Origin: Rhodospirillaceae bacterium SYSU D60007
GTDB lineage: Bacteria; Pseudomonadota; Alphaproteobacteria; Reyranellales; Reyranellaceae
DNA length: 50,992 nucleotides
Direction of reading: 5' to 3'
Assembly (NCBI GenBank): GCA_003574685.1
Contig: QOCQ01000030.1
Location: 1-50,992, forward strand
The translations under genes and the position numbers were made by a program. Under the pieces are notes generated by a model. The model was not told the origin of the DNA. It ran no database searches and saw nothing but the letters and a program-made list of their open reading frames with translations. This document shows positions 13,970 through 22,099 of this stretch, one piece after another. Numbering within the stretch: the first letter of the stretch is position 1; the number at the start of each line of letters is the position of its first letter.

Positions 13970-15097
13970 ATGACTGTCCTTCCGGACGACGCGCATATCA
14001 CGCACGACCCGGCCTACAAGGTCGTGGCTCCGGACGATTTCCCCTCGATGATCGATGTCGATCGCTATGCCACCCGCTCCAACGCGTTCGACGGCATCAT
14101 CGGCGCGACGCACGATCATTTCTGGGATCCGTACAACGCCGCCTATCTCGACTACGACCAGCCCTTCGACGTCACGCGCGAGCACATCATGCCGCCCGAG
14201 CGTGTGCCGGAGCTGATGACCGCGGTAGCCGACCGGCTGGACGAGGGCCAGCAGATCCGGCTGGGCAACAACATCACCCGCTTCCGCCTGTCCGGCATCC
14301 TGCACGGCGAGCAGGGTGCGCTCTCGCTCTCGGCCTCGCTGTGCGACATCCTGCTCGATCCCGGCGCGCAGGAGTATGCCGCCAACCAGGCGCGCGAGGA
14401 GGCCCGCCATGTCGCGGGCTTCGGCCGTTACATCGCGGCGCGCTGGGGCAAGCCCTATCCGTGCAGCCCCGAGCTCGGCAAGTTCCTGAACGAGATCGTG
14501 CTGTCGCCCATCGTCTACAAGAAGCTGGTGGGCATGCAGATCATGCTCGAAGGTTTGGCGATGGGGGCATTCGCCGACACGCACGCCTATACGCGTGACC
14601 CGCTGCTGAAGCGTCTGGTCCAACTGGTGATGACCGACGAGGCGTTTCACCACAAGTTCGGCAAGATCTGGGCCGACCGCACGCTGCCGAAACTGTCGCC
14701 GGAAGAGCATGAGCGCGTCGAGGACTGGGCGGCGCATGTCTTCGAGTCACTGCTGTTCAACCTCACCAGCATCAGTCAGCGCACCTACATCTACGACGAA
14801 TTCGGGCTCGACTGGCAGTGGGTGCGCGATGCCGTGCGCGAGGCGTTCGGCCACAACATGCGTCGCAAGGCGATGCAGGAGAGCACCAACATCTTCCGCG
14901 TGCTGGTGAAGACGCTGCTGAAGGCCGGCATCATCACCGAGCGCACCCGGCACGTCTATGCCGCCTGGCTCGACATGGACGAGCTGGCAGGCGAGGGCGA
15001 GACGATGCTGGGCGAAGCCGTCGCTGCCGAGGGCATCGCCTATCTGCGCGAGATCAACCGCAAGCGCCGCGTCATCGGCCAGAAGCTCCCAGCCTGA
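13970..15097 (+). CDS. ferritin-like di-iron domain protein
   Basis: A 375-residue soluble protein with the four-helix di-iron carboxylate ligand pattern E114 (HGEQGAL), E144-x-x-H147 (EEARHVAGF), E194 (MLEGLAMGAF) and E224-x-x-H227 (DEAFHHKFG). This is the E...ExxH...E...ExxH arrangement of R2-like oxygenase or ferritin-like folds. The activity is unknown; a di-iron oxidase or hydroxylase is the simplest inference. A GGAGG-type site (ggaggagccc) precedes the ATG at 13970. It is about 98 bp after typA and before a small lipoprotein gene, and nothing nearby suggests a pathway. Confidence 0.8.
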   Translation: MTVLPDDAHITHDPAYKVVAPDDFPSMIDVDRYATRSNAFDGIIGATHDHFWDPYNAAYLDYDQPFDVTREHIMPPERVPELMTAVADRLDEGQQIRLGNNITRFRLSGILHGEQGALSLSASLCDILLDPGAQEYAANQAREEARHVAGFGRYIAARWGKPYPCSPELGKFLNEIVLSPIVYKKLVGMQIMLEGLAMGAFADTHAYTRDPLLKRLVQLVMTDEAFHHKFGKIWADRTLPKLSPEEHERVEDWAAHVFESLLFNLTSISQRTYIYDEFGLDWQWVRDAVREAFGHNMRRKAMQESTNIFRVLVKTLLKAGIITERTRHVYAAWLDMDELAGEGETMLGEAVAAEGIAYLREINRKRRVIGQKLPA

Positions 15098-15235
15098 GGT
15101 TTCTCTCCGCGGAAAAATTCTCCGAACGGCCGTGCCGGCGGTCTTTGCTTCGGGGCGTCGTGGTCACGCACAATCCACAGACGCGGACGAAGGCGCGCGC
15201 TACTGCAGGTGCGAAGCGCACGAAAGGAGAAGAGC

Positions 15236-15469
15236 ATGCCGATTCCTGCCCTGCCGCGTTGGCTGACGCCTGTTGCCGCCACGACTTGCCTGCTTTTGCT
15301 GACGGCATGTGGCGCCAGAGTCGAGGCCGGCCCTACCGGCGGTCTGGTGGAGGCCGACGATGCCATGACGGCCCAGCAGGAAGCACTGGCACACTGCCGC
15401 AAGTACGGAAAGACCGGCCGCGTCACGCAAACCATCGGCGAGGAAACTTACAACTTCGTCTGCGAATAA
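15236..15469 (+). CDS. small putative lipoprotein
   Basis: A 77-residue protein with a lipoprotein signal: a hydrophobic stretch LTPVAATTCLLLLTAC ending in the lipobox LLTAC, with the Cys at about residue 25. The mature part is only about 50 residues and holds two further Cys (AHCRKYGK, YNFVCE) that could form a disulphide. The ATG at 15236 follows a strong AAAGGAGAAG site; an upstream in-frame start at 15209 lacks one. No family is recognised; it resembles the many short cell-envelope lipoproteins of alphaproteobacteria. Confidence 0.72.
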   Translation: MPIPALPRWLTPVAATTCLLLLTACGARVEAGPTGGLVEADDAMTAQQEALAHCRKYGKTGRVTQTIGEETYNFVCE

Positions 15470-15548
15470 CTGGCGGGCAGCGGATGCGTGCTTTCAATTG
15501 CGGGGGTGGGTTAACGTAGTCTCCGGTTGTCCACCTCCGGAGACTCCA

Positions 15549-16421
15549 ATGACTGCCGGCCGCCGACTACGCGACATCATCGCGCGCGAGGGCCTGGCGC
15601 ATGCCATGGCCGCGCACAACCCGCTGTCGGCGCGGCTGGCCGAGCGCGCCGGGTTCCACGCGATCTGGGCCAGCGGCTTCGAGCTGTCGGCGGCCTACGG
15701 CGTGCCCGATGCCAGCCTGTTGTCGATGACGCAGCATCTCGACATGACCCGCGCCATCGCCGAGCAGGTGGCCCTGCCGGTGGTCGCCGACCTCGATACC
15801 GGCTACGGCAATGCGATCAATGTGCTGCACGTGGTGGCTGCCTACGGCCGGGCGGGCGCCGGCGCCGTCGTCATCGAGGACAAGACCTTCCCCAAGGACA
15901 CCAGCCTTCTGGCCGGCGGGCGGCAGGAGCTGGTGCGGGTGGAGGAGTTCCAGGGCAAGGTCGCGGCGGCCTGTGCGGCGCGGCCGGATCGCGACATGGT
16001 GGTGATCGCGCGCACCGAGGCGCTGATCGCGGGCGCCGGCATGGACGAGGCGCTGAGACGGGCCCACGCCTATGCCGAGGCAGGTGCCGACCTCATCCTC
16101 GTGCATTCGAAGCAAAAGACGCCAACGGAGGTGCTGGATTTCGTGTCGCGCTGGGACGGCAGCCGGCCGATTGCGCTGGTCCCGACGGCCTATCCCGAGT
16201 TGACAGAAGCCGACATGAAGGCGACCGGCAAGATTGGCCTCGTGATCTACGGCAACCATGCTATCCGCGCTGCTGTCACGGCCATGCAGGACGTGTTCGC
16301 GCAAATCCGGCGCGAAGGCGGCATCGCCGGCGCCGATCGCCGTATCGTGCCGGTTGACGCGGTGTTCGAGCTGCAGGGGGTGCCGGCCATGAAGGCAGCC
16401 GAGGGAAAGTTCCTGCGCTGA
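15549..16421 (+). CDS. PEP mutase/isocitrate lyase superfamily enzyme, phosphonopyruvate hydrolase-like
   Basis: A 290-residue (beta/alpha)8 enzyme. Metal and substrate motifs are GFELSAAYGVPD (about 43-54), DLDTGYG (81-87) and E110-D-K112. The gating loop reads K116-D-T118-S119. From established knowledge, PEP mutase carries Asn at the third loop position (K-x-N-S) whereas phosphonopyruvate hydrolase carries Thr, so this protein looks like the C-P bond-cleaving hydrolase (phosphonopyruvate to pyruvate plus phosphate). The flanking GRQELVRVEEFQGK also fits. The start at 15549 has a GGAG site; an earlier in-frame ATG at 15498 adds unconserved residues. No phosphonate transporter or transaminase lies nearby, so the role is inferred from residues alone. 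Confidence 0.78.
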   Translation: MTAGRRLRDIIAREGLAHAMAAHNPLSARLAERAGFHAIWASGFELSAAYGVPDASLLSMTQHLDMTRAIAEQVALPVVADLDTGYGNAINVLHVVAAYGRAGAGAVVIEDKTFPKDTSLLAGGRQELVRVEEFQGKVAAACAARPDRDMVVIARTEALIAGAGMDEALRRAHAYAEAGADLILVHSKQKTPTEVLDFVSRWDGSRPIALVPTAYPELTEADMKATGKIGLVIYGNHAIRAAVTAMQDVFAQIRREGGIAGADRRIVPVDAVFELQGVPAMKAAEGKFLR

Positions 16422-16443
16422 GGCCTGGCGAGAGAGCGGCGCC

Positions 16444-17232
16444 TCAATAGCCGGCGTCGCGATAGCCGGGCTGCAGGAAGGGTGGCATTGCCGCGAGGTG
16501 GCGGCGCGCCGCCACGAGGCGCGTCGCGCACAAGGTCCGTGCTTCCGCCGGGCCGGTGCCAAGCTTCTCCGCCAGAATGCCGCAGGCTGCGGCCGAGGCT
16601 TCGGCTGCCCGCATGCCGGCCCGCAGGCGGGGATCGTACAGTGCTTCCAGCATGAGGCGGTCGATGCCGGTGAGCTGTGCCTGGTGCGGATGCCGGTAGC
16701 TCAGCACGCTGAACGAGCCGTGCGGGTGCCCGCGGAAGCCGAAACCGTGCAGCACCTCGTGGTTGATGCAACGCGTGACCCGGTCCGGCGCCGTCACGTT
16801 CACAACAATCTCGACGCGCACCATGCTGCCGTCGTCCATCCAGTCGACGCTCGAACGGCACAGCGACTTGCCCGGCTCCTGGACGGTGCCGGCGCGCACG
16901 ATGAAGTTGGCCCGGGTGTCGCCCCAGTTGACGCGGCTGACGGTCACCCGGGCGATACCGGCTATCATGCGCACCGCCGCCTCGACCTTGCCGGTATGCG
17001 GCTCCATGCCCTGATGTTCAGCGATGGCGAGGTAGATGGGGCCGGTCCAGCGCGCGAGTTCCGTTGCCGGCGAGGTATCGATCCGCAGCGCCGCATCGTC
17101 GAAAGCCTGCGCAGCTTCCTGCACGGCCGAACTGTTGGGCCCGTCCGTGGCGTGGCCGGCAGGTGCAGGGATCAAGGCCGCGCCGAGGGCGGAGACGATC
17201 GCCATGCCGCGCCATGATCGTATCGTCGGCAT
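16444..17232 (-). CDS. exported DUF2927-like protein with zinc-protease motif (copy 1)
   Basis: A 262-residue protein with an N-terminal signal peptide (about residues 10-28). Its layout resembles DUF2927: an early ARWTGPIYLAI strand, conserved Cys residues, and a C-terminal LDRL-type segment ending LYDPRLRAGM. Unlike the DUF2927 members I recall, it has an intact zincin signature H158-E159-x-x-H162-x-x-G-F-x-x-H169. A secreted zinc metalloprotease is therefore plausible but unproven. It lies 6 bp downstream of a paralogue (17239-17970) on the same strand; the two share most motifs and clearly arose by tandem duplication. Confidence 0.68.
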   Translation of the reverse strand: MPTIRSWRGMAIVSALGAALIPAPAGHATDGPNSSAVQEAAQAFDDAALRIDTSPATELARWTGPIYLAIAEHQGMEPHTGKVEAAVRMIAGIARVTVSRVNWGDTRANFIVRAGTVQEPGKSLCRSSVDWMDDGSMVRVEIVVNVTAPDRVTRCINHEVLHGFGFRGHPHGSFSVLSYRHPHQAQLTGIDRLMLEALYDPRLRAGMRAAEASAAACGILAEKLGTGPAEARTLCATRLVAARRHLAAMPPFLQPGYRDAGY

Positions 17233-17238
17233 TGCTGT

Positions 17239-17970
17239 TCAGCGGCCTGCGGCGGCGAACATCTCGCCGGTGCAGAGCGTGCCGGCCGCCTGCGCCGTCA
17301 GGCCCAGCCTTTCCGCGATGATCCCGCAGGCCGCCGCGCTACCGGCAGCGGGCTTCATGCCGGCTTGCAGGCGCGGATCGTAGAGCGTCGCGACCAGCAA
17401 CCGGTCGAGTTCCGAGAAACCGGCCTGGTGCCGCTGCCGGTAGCTCAGGATGCTGGCGGCGCCATGGGCGTGGGAGCGGAAGCCAAAGGCGTGCATCACC
17501 TCGTGGTTGGCGCAGCGCCGGATGGCGCGGCTGGCGCGCCAGAGCTCGACCTCGACGCGGGTGATGCGGCCGGCCTGCGAGTAGACGCTGGCACGGCAGG
17601 CGGCGCGTCCGGCGGGATCGGCCTCGCGCACGAGGAAGTTGCGTCGCGGGTCGTCGGTCCCGACGCGCACCACCGTGATGCCGGCAATTTCCGCCAGGCT
17701 GCGGACGGATGCCTCGACCTCCGGTGCGAGGTCCTGCAAGCCTTCGATGTCGCTGACCGCGAGGAAGATCGGTCCCGCCCAGCGCACCAGATCGGCCGGC
17801 TGTGAATCGTTGACGTGCAGGGCGGCTTCGTCGAAAGCCCGCGCCGCTTCAATGAGCGACGCCCGCAAGGGCGTGTCGCTGGCCGCAGCGACATTCACGA
17901 TGGCGCACATGAAGCCGGCAGCCAGTGCAGCCCGCGTCGCGGCGCGACGCACCATCCCCATGGCTATCAT
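17239..17970 (-). CDS. exported DUF2927-like protein with zinc-protease motif (copy 2)
   Basis: A 243-residue paralogue of the downstream gene. It has a signal peptide (about 12-30, ending AAAS), VRWAGPIFLAV, two Cys in the middle, the zincin motif H156-E157-x-x-H160-x-x-G-F-x-x-H167, and LDRLLVATLYDPRLQAGM. Both copies keep a C-terminal SAAACGI-x-AE(K/R)LG segment and a final Cys, so the duplication covers the full length. Three candidate ATGs (residues 1, 4, 6) are close together and none has a strong SD. No neighbouring gene suggests a substrate. Confidence 0.66.
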   Translation of the reverse strand: MIAMGMVRRAATRAALAAGFMCAIVNVAAASDTPLRASLIEAARAFDEAALHVNDSQPADLVRWAGPIFLAVSDIEGLQDLAPEVEASVRSLAEIAGITVVRVGTDDPRRNFLVREADPAGRAACRASVYSQAGRITRVEVELWRASRAIRRCANHEVMHAFGFRSHAHGAASILSYRQRHQAGFSELDRLLVATLYDPRLQAGMKPAAGSAAACGIIAERLGLTAQAAGTLCTGEMFAAAGR

Positions 17971-18125
17971 TTGGTGCTGAAAAACCTTTGCGGACTAAAT
18001 CGACGTGCTGAAAAGAAATGCCAAGTATTCGGGGAGGGTAGGTGAAGGCTTGACGCAGCGCAACGGCGTTGGCCAGCGCGGTGCCGGGATTCAGTCCAGA
18101 ACGGTGAGACGAAAGCGGCGCGCCG

Positions 18126-18497
18126 CTATTCGGCGGCCTGGATGACGCGGGTCAGGGGAGCCGTTGGCCTGCTTTCCACCATCCATTTGCGACCCAGCGC
18201 CGCCAATTGATCGAGCACGCTGCCGAGTTCGCGGCCCCGCGTCGTCAGGGCGTAAGTGACCTTGGGCGGGATGGTGGGCTCGTAATGGCGGCTGATGAGC
18301 TCAGCCTGCTCCAGCGAGCGCAGCCGCTCCGTCAGCATCTTGGCCGAGACACCGGTCACGCGCCGCTTCAGCTCGCCGAACCGCTGGGGTCCATGCTCGC
18401 CAAGCGTATACAAGATATAGGTCGTCCACGGACCCATGAGGATCCGCAGGATGTAGTCCATCGGGCAGGACGCCGCATCATGACGCTGGTCGCTCAT
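18126..18497 (-). CDS. HxlR family transcriptional regulator
   Basis: A 123-residue winged-helix regulator: CPMDYILRILMGPWTTYILYTL, then RFGELKRRVTGVSAKMLTERLRSLE (recognition helix) and the wing PKVTYALTTRGREL. This is the standard HxlR layout; such proteins are dimeric and often respond to aldehydes, quinones or redox through the N-terminal Cys (here in AASCPMDY). The start at 18497 follows GGGAGGGACC. It is a lone gene downstream of rplI on the same strand, so no divergent target gene is visible. Confidence 0.88.
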   Translation of the reverse strand: MSDQRHDAASCPMDYILRILMGPWTTYILYTLGEHGPQRFGELKRRVTGVSAKMLTERLRSLEQAELISRHYEPTIPPKVTYALTTRGRELGSVLDQLAALGRKWMVESRPTAPLTRVIQAAE

Positions 18498-18613
18498 GGT
18501 CCCTCCCGGCGCACGCACGTGTGGCCTGTACCGGAAACACCCTTCGCGTTACCCGTATTCCATACACTTACAAATATTTATCTGCTCTCCTGCTGCGCCG
18601 TATGCCCAACAGG

Positions 18614-18646
18614 CTTCCCCCGGAGGCCCCGCCCCTCCGGTGGAAG
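18614..18646 (-). terminator. hairpin downstream of rplI
   Basis: A 13-bp inverted repeat (one mismatch) with a 7-nt loop lies just after the rplI stop codon at 18658. The arms read cttcccccggagg and cctccggtggaag. It is the likely end of the rpsF-rpsR-rplI transcript. There is no U-run, so it may be a processing or pausing structure. Confidence 0.5.
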
Positions 18647-18657
18647 GTTGTTTGTGC

Positions 18658-19290
18658 TTACTCGTTCTTCCCGGCCTCGGGCGCAGGGGCGGCTTCTTCT
18701 TCCGCCGGGGCTGCCGGTTTCTCCAGCAGGGCGGCAGCCTGCTGCTCGGCGGCGAGCGCGGCGGCTGCCAGCTCCTGGGAGCGCCGCTCGGTTTCGGCGA
18801 CCAGCGTGCCGCCGCCGGCGAGGAACTCGGCCTCCTCCGCCGAGCGCGCCACCAACACGTCGATATTCACCACCACCTCCGCATGCAGGTGGATCTCGAC
18901 GACATGCTTGCCCAGCGTCTTGATCGGCTTGGGAAGCTCCACCTGCCGGCGCTCGATCTTGATGCCGGCATCGATCACCGCCTGGGCGATGTCGCGCGCG
19001 CTTACCGAGCCGTAAAGATGCAGGCTCTCCGACGCCTGGCGGATCAGCGTCACGGAGAAGCCCTTCATCTTCGTGCCGATGGCGTCGGCTTCCTGCTTGC
19101 GCTGCAGGTTGGTGGCTTCCAGCTCCTTGCGCTTGCCCTCGAAGTACTTCTTGTTCGCCTCGGTGGCGCGCAAGGCCTTCTTCTGCGGCAGCAGGAAGTT
19201 GCGGGCGAAGCCGGGCTTCACCCTCACCACGTCGCCCATCTGGCCAACGTGCATGACGCGCTCCAGCAGGATCACTTCCATGTGGGCCAT
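18658..19290 (-). CDS. rplI: 50S ribosomal protein L9
   Basis: A 210-residue protein. The N-domain MEVILLERV...GDVVRVKPGFARNFLLP and the long helix to LRATEANKKYFEGK are diagnostic. The C-domain (about 75-150) contains GFSVTLIRQASESLHLYGSVSARDI. An Ala/Glu-rich tail of about 40 residues extends past the usual E. coli length, as in many alphaproteobacteria. The start at 19290 (MAHMEV) is favoured over 19281 because GGAGGAGCGGACC sits in register. It is the third gene of the rpsF-rpsR-rplI operon. Confidence 0.96.
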   Translation of the reverse strand: MAHMEVILLERVMHVGQMGDVVRVKPGFARNFLLPQKKALRATEANKKYFEGKRKELEATNLQRKQEADAIGTKMKGFSVTLIRQASESLHLYGSVSARDIAQAVIDAGIKIERRQVELPKPIKTLGKHVVEIHLHAEVVVNIDVLVARSAEEAEFLAGGGTLVAETERRSQELAAAALAAEQQAAALLEKPAAPAEEEAAPAPEAGKNE

Positions 19291-19305
19291 GGTCCGCTCC
19301 TCCGC

Positions 19306-19551
19306 CTAGCGCAGCACGTAGGGCAGCAGGCCCAGGAAGCGGGCGCGCTTGATGGCGTTGGCCAGCTCGCGCTGCTTCTTGGTCGAGACTGCCGAGATAC
19401 GGCTGGGTACGATCTTGCCGCGCTCGGAAATGAAGCGTCCAAGCAGGCGGATGTCCTTGTAGTCGATCTTCGGCGCGTTCGGGCCCGAGAACGGGCACGA
19501 CTTGCGGCGCCGCACGAACGGCCGCCGCGGGCCGCCACCACCCATGCTCAT
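19306..19551 (-). CDS. rpsR: 30S ribosomal protein S18
   Basis: An 81-residue protein with the S18 core [25 protein letters not shown] and [21 protein letters not shown]. The N-terminal [21 protein letters not shown] is basic and Gly-rich. S18 pairs with S6 on the platform of the 30S subunit. Its ATG overlaps the rpsF stop codon (19548-19551), which indicates translational coupling, and rplI follows after a 15-bp gap. Confidence 0.97.
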   Translation of the reverse strand: MSMGGGGPRRPFVRRRKSCPFSGPNAPKIDYKDIRLLGRFISERGKIVPSRISAVSTKKQRELANAIKRARFLGLLPYVLR

Positions 19552-20015
19552 TGGGCTTCTCCTCCTTCACTCTCGCCGCTGCCTTCGGCCGGCGCCGGCG
19601 CACCCTCACGGGCAAAGCGCGGACGCTCGCCGCGCGGCTCGCGGTCGCCACGGTCGCGATCGCCGCGCCGGCGATCGCCGCGGTCGTCGCGGTCGCTCTT
19701 GCGCATCATCGCCGACGGTCCGGCCTCGAGCTCGTCCACGCGGATGGTCAGATAGCGCAGGATGTCCTCGTTGATCGACATCGTGCGCTCCATCTCCTTG
19801 ACCGCGTCAGGGGGCGAGTCGATGTTCATGAGCATGTAATGGGCCTTCCGGTTCTTCTTCATCCGGTAGGCGAGCTGGCGCAGGCCCCAGTATTCCTTCT
19901 TCGGCACCTGCCCGCCCATGCCGGCGATCAGGTCCGAGAACTGGTTGCCCAGCGCCTCGACCTGCGTCTGCGCCACGTCCTGGCGCACGACGAATACGGT
20001 TTCATAAAGAGGCAT
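19548..20015 (-). CDS. rpsF: 30S ribosomal protein S6
   Basis: A 155-residue protein with the S6 core [40 protein letters not shown] and [18 protein letters not shown]. It carries a long C-terminal tail of RDRGDR-type repeats and an acidic end (GESEGGEAQ), a common alphaproteobacterial extension. The true start is 20015, where AAGGAGCGCT precedes the ATG; the frame is open further upstream but that part is the leader RNA. It is the first gene of the rpsF-rpsR-rplI operon. Confidence 0.96.
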   Translation of the reverse strand: MPLYETVFVVRQDVAQTQVEALGNQFSDLIAGMGGQVPKKEYWGLRQLAYRMKKNRKAHYMLMNIDSPPDAVKEMERTMSINEDILRYLTIRVDELEAGPSAMMRKSDRDDRGDRRRGDRDRGDREPRGERPRFAREGAPAPAEGSGESEGGEAQ

Positions 20016-20132
20016 AGCGCTCCTTGCGGCTGATGATGACCCGGAGTCCGCCGGCCGCCATGGCCAGCCGTCGACCGGCCGGATCGAGCCGGCCCCGGTG
20101 CCCGCAAGGCGGACGGTGGAACCGGCAAGGAG

Positions 20133-20157
20133 CCGCCGGGGCTTTGGTCCCCGGCGG
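20133..20157 (-). promoter_or_regulatory. leader hairpin of the rpsF operon (possible S6:S18 autoregulatory site)
   Basis: A perfect 9-bp stem (CCGCCGGGG / CCCCGGCGG) with a 7-nt loop begins only a few nucleotides from the predicted transcript start. From established knowledge, many bacteria carry an rpsF leader element that binds the S6:S18 complex and contains a CCG trinucleotide by a stem. The position fits and CCG triplets are present, but the detailed consensus could not be verified. The remaining leader (20016-20132) is GC-rich without a gene. Confidence 0.35.
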
Positions 20158-20166
20158 AAGGCGGGG

Positions 20167-20194
20167 GTTATACAGGTTTTCCGGGGCGAGGCAA
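20167..20194 (-). promoter_or_regulatory. sigma-70-like promoter of rpsF-rpsR-rplI
   Basis: On the minus strand a -35-like TTGCCT (20194-20189) is separated by 16 bp from a -10 TATAAC (20172-20167). Transcription would start near 20160, giving a leader of about 145 nt before the rpsF ATG. This is the best promoter match seen upstream of any operon in the window. Confidence 0.6.
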
Positions 20195-20318
20195 GACGCC
20201 GGCCAAGGGCGTCAATTCCGGTCCAGCATGGAGGGATCACGCTTGCCCGGCTACTACTTGCACGTCGTGTATCTTAAAAGCTCAGGAGAGCCAATCGCGC
20301 GACGGGAGCAAAACGCAG

Positions 20319-21515
20319 GTGCTCCAGATGCAATCTAGTTTTGCCGGCAATCGGGCGAGCTACTTAATTCTTTCCGTCGCCTTGCTGATCCCACTTGCCC
20401 GCTTCTATTGGCCGGCGGGCGATGGTCTGGATGTCACCGGTCATCCGGTCGGACGTGACTTCATCAATATGTGGGTTGCCCCACAGCTTGCGTTCGGCGG
20501 AGCGCTTTCTGATCTGTTCGACCTGCAGGCCTATCACACGGCGATCGGTAGACTGTTCGGCCATTCCCTTCCTTTCCACAACTGGAGCTACCCGCCAACC
20601 ACCTTGCTCATCTCCTGGCCGTTAACGCTGCTATCCTATTTCTGGGCGCTTGCTTTCTGGACGTTGGGCGCTTTCGCGGTGTTTGCAGCAATCGTCCTGT
20701 CTCAAGTTGCGCCTGAACAGCGCCGCTTTGCGCTGCTGGCGCTTTCGCTGGCTCCGGCTTGCCTCATCAACACCATCGGCGGCCAGAACGGTTTCCTCAC
20801 AGCGGCCCTCATGATTGGAGCAGTGCTGTCGATTGATCGGCGTCCGATACTCGCCGGTTTCCTCTTCGGCATACTTACATTCAAGCCTCATCTCGGTCTT
20901 GTCGTTCCGTTTGCTTTGCTTGCGCTAGGGGCTTGGCGTGTCATCATAGTCGCCTTCATCACCGCGATCCTCTTCGCGGCGGCTTCCATTGCCGTACTGG
21001 GAGTCGACGCGTGGCAACTCTTTTTCCGTGAGACTGGCAGCTACCAGCTTGTGATCATCACCAGTTTCGACGGTTTCTATACCTGCATGATGGCGTCCGT
21101 ACTCGCTGCCGCGCGGACGTTTGGCCTCTCCTACCAGGCGGCGCTCGCTATCCAGATTGCGGTGGCGGTTTTCGTCCTGGTGACCGCCTGCTGGGCCATT
21201 CGCCAGACGAGTGACCCTGTCTGGCGCATAGCGATCCTCGCGACGGCGACTCCGCTCGTGACACCCTACGCCTTCAATTACGATCTCACAGCAGTGGCGG
21301 CCGTACTCGTCTGGCGCCTCGCAGGCGTCCTCCCGTCCGATCGGAGGTGGGATTTCACCTGCCTGCTCGCGTGGCTGGCTCCGACCGCCATGATGCCGCT
21401 GAACGTCGTTGGTCTTGGTTTGACTCCCTTCCTGCAGGGCGCCATTTTCTGGATGGTGGTTGCGACGATCCGGAGCGAGACAGCCACGTCAAGAGATCCG
21501 GCGCCAGCCCCCTGA
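20319..21515 (+). CDS. GT87-like (DUF2029) polytopic glycosyltransferase
   Basis: A 398-residue protein with about ten hydrophobic segments. The N-terminal luminal loop GHPVGRDFINMWVAPQLA, then HNWSYPPTTLLISWPL, IGGQNGFLTAALM and the FLFGILTFKPHLGLVVPFALL segment are typical of GT87/DUF2029, the GT-C fold family that uses polyprenyl-phosphate sugars (for example mannosyltransferases). The Asp in GRDF is the candidate catalytic residue. The start codon is GTG at 20319, with GGGAG upstream; an ATG at 20328 is an alternative. Base composition is noticeably less GC-rich than the flanking rps and fab genes, which may hint at transfer. The sugar substrate is unknown. Confidence 0.8.
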   Translation: MLQMQSSFAGNRASYLILSVALLIPLARFYWPAGDGLDVTGHPVGRDFINMWVAPQLAFGGALSDLFDLQAYHTAIGRLFGHSLPFHNWSYPPTTLLISWPLTLLSYFWALAFWTLGAFAVFAAIVLSQVAPEQRRFALLALSLAPACLINTIGGQNGFLTAALMIGAVLSIDRRPILAGFLFGILTFKPHLGLVVPFALLALGAWRVIIVAFITAILFAAASIAVLGVDAWQLFFRETGSYQLVIITSFDGFYTCMMASVLAAARTFGLSYQAALAIQIAVAVFVLVTACWAIRQTSDPVWRIAILATATPLVTPYAFNYDLTAVAAVLVWRLAGVLPSDRRWDFTCLLAWLAPTAMMPLNVVGLGLTPFLQGAIFWMVVATIRSETATSRDPAPAP

Positions 21516-21567
21516 CAATCTGCTCGCGTCGGCATGCGAGTAGACATTCGTCTGGAGGGAAGGGCTC

Positions 21568-22002
21568 TTGAAACGACGGGCAGTTCTGTTGAGTAGCTTT
21601 CCGCTTCTGATCGCAGCGCCGGCAATGGCGCAGTCCTACGCAGGCGGGCCGGTGTCGTTCAGCATCCGCACCATTGGTGGCCTGATCCTGCCGACCGTGA
21701 TCCGCTGGTCGGGCGATCGCCGTACGCTCACGGTGCGCCACGAGCCCGGGCCGGTACCGCCTGGCAGCGAAGCCGACGTTTCGCAAACCACGCAGATGCT
21801 GGTAAGCCGCGCCACCGCCGTGAAGCTGGCAGGCGCCGGCCTCTCCGCGCATGGCGAGGGCAAGGGGTATGTCGGCAATATGCAGTACCCGCTGCGCATC
21901 GAGCATCACGTTGAGCGTGGCGGGCTGCGGCAGGTGGTCACCATCATCGGCTACGATCGCCGCGTCTTCACCGACTACGACGCGCGCCTGCTGTTCCAAT
22001 AA
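21568..22002 (+). CDS. small exported protein of unknown function
   Basis: A 144-residue protein with a clear signal peptide (KRRAVLLSSFPLLIAAPAMA, cleavage before QS). The mature part is beta-rich with no recognised motif. The start codon is an unusual TTG at 21568, preceded by a strong GGAGGGAAGGGCTC; no better start exists in frame. It lies about 50 bp after the GT87-like gene and about 100 bp before fabD, possibly co-transcribed with the former. Confidence 0.62.
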   Translation: MKRRAVLLSSFPLLIAAPAMAQSYAGGPVSFSIRTIGGLILPTVIRWSGDRRTLTVRHEPGPVPPGSEADVSQTTQMLVSRATAVKLAGAGLSAHGEGKGYVGNMQYPLRIEHHVERGGLRQVVTIIGYDRRVFTDYDARLLFQ

Positions 22003-22099
22003 GCCATCCGTTCCGTGCGTCGCCGCCCGGCCCTGCTGGACGCCACGGCGGGCCGCCGCTAAGACATTGCCGGCGCAAATCAGTCAGGGGTGACTTAGC

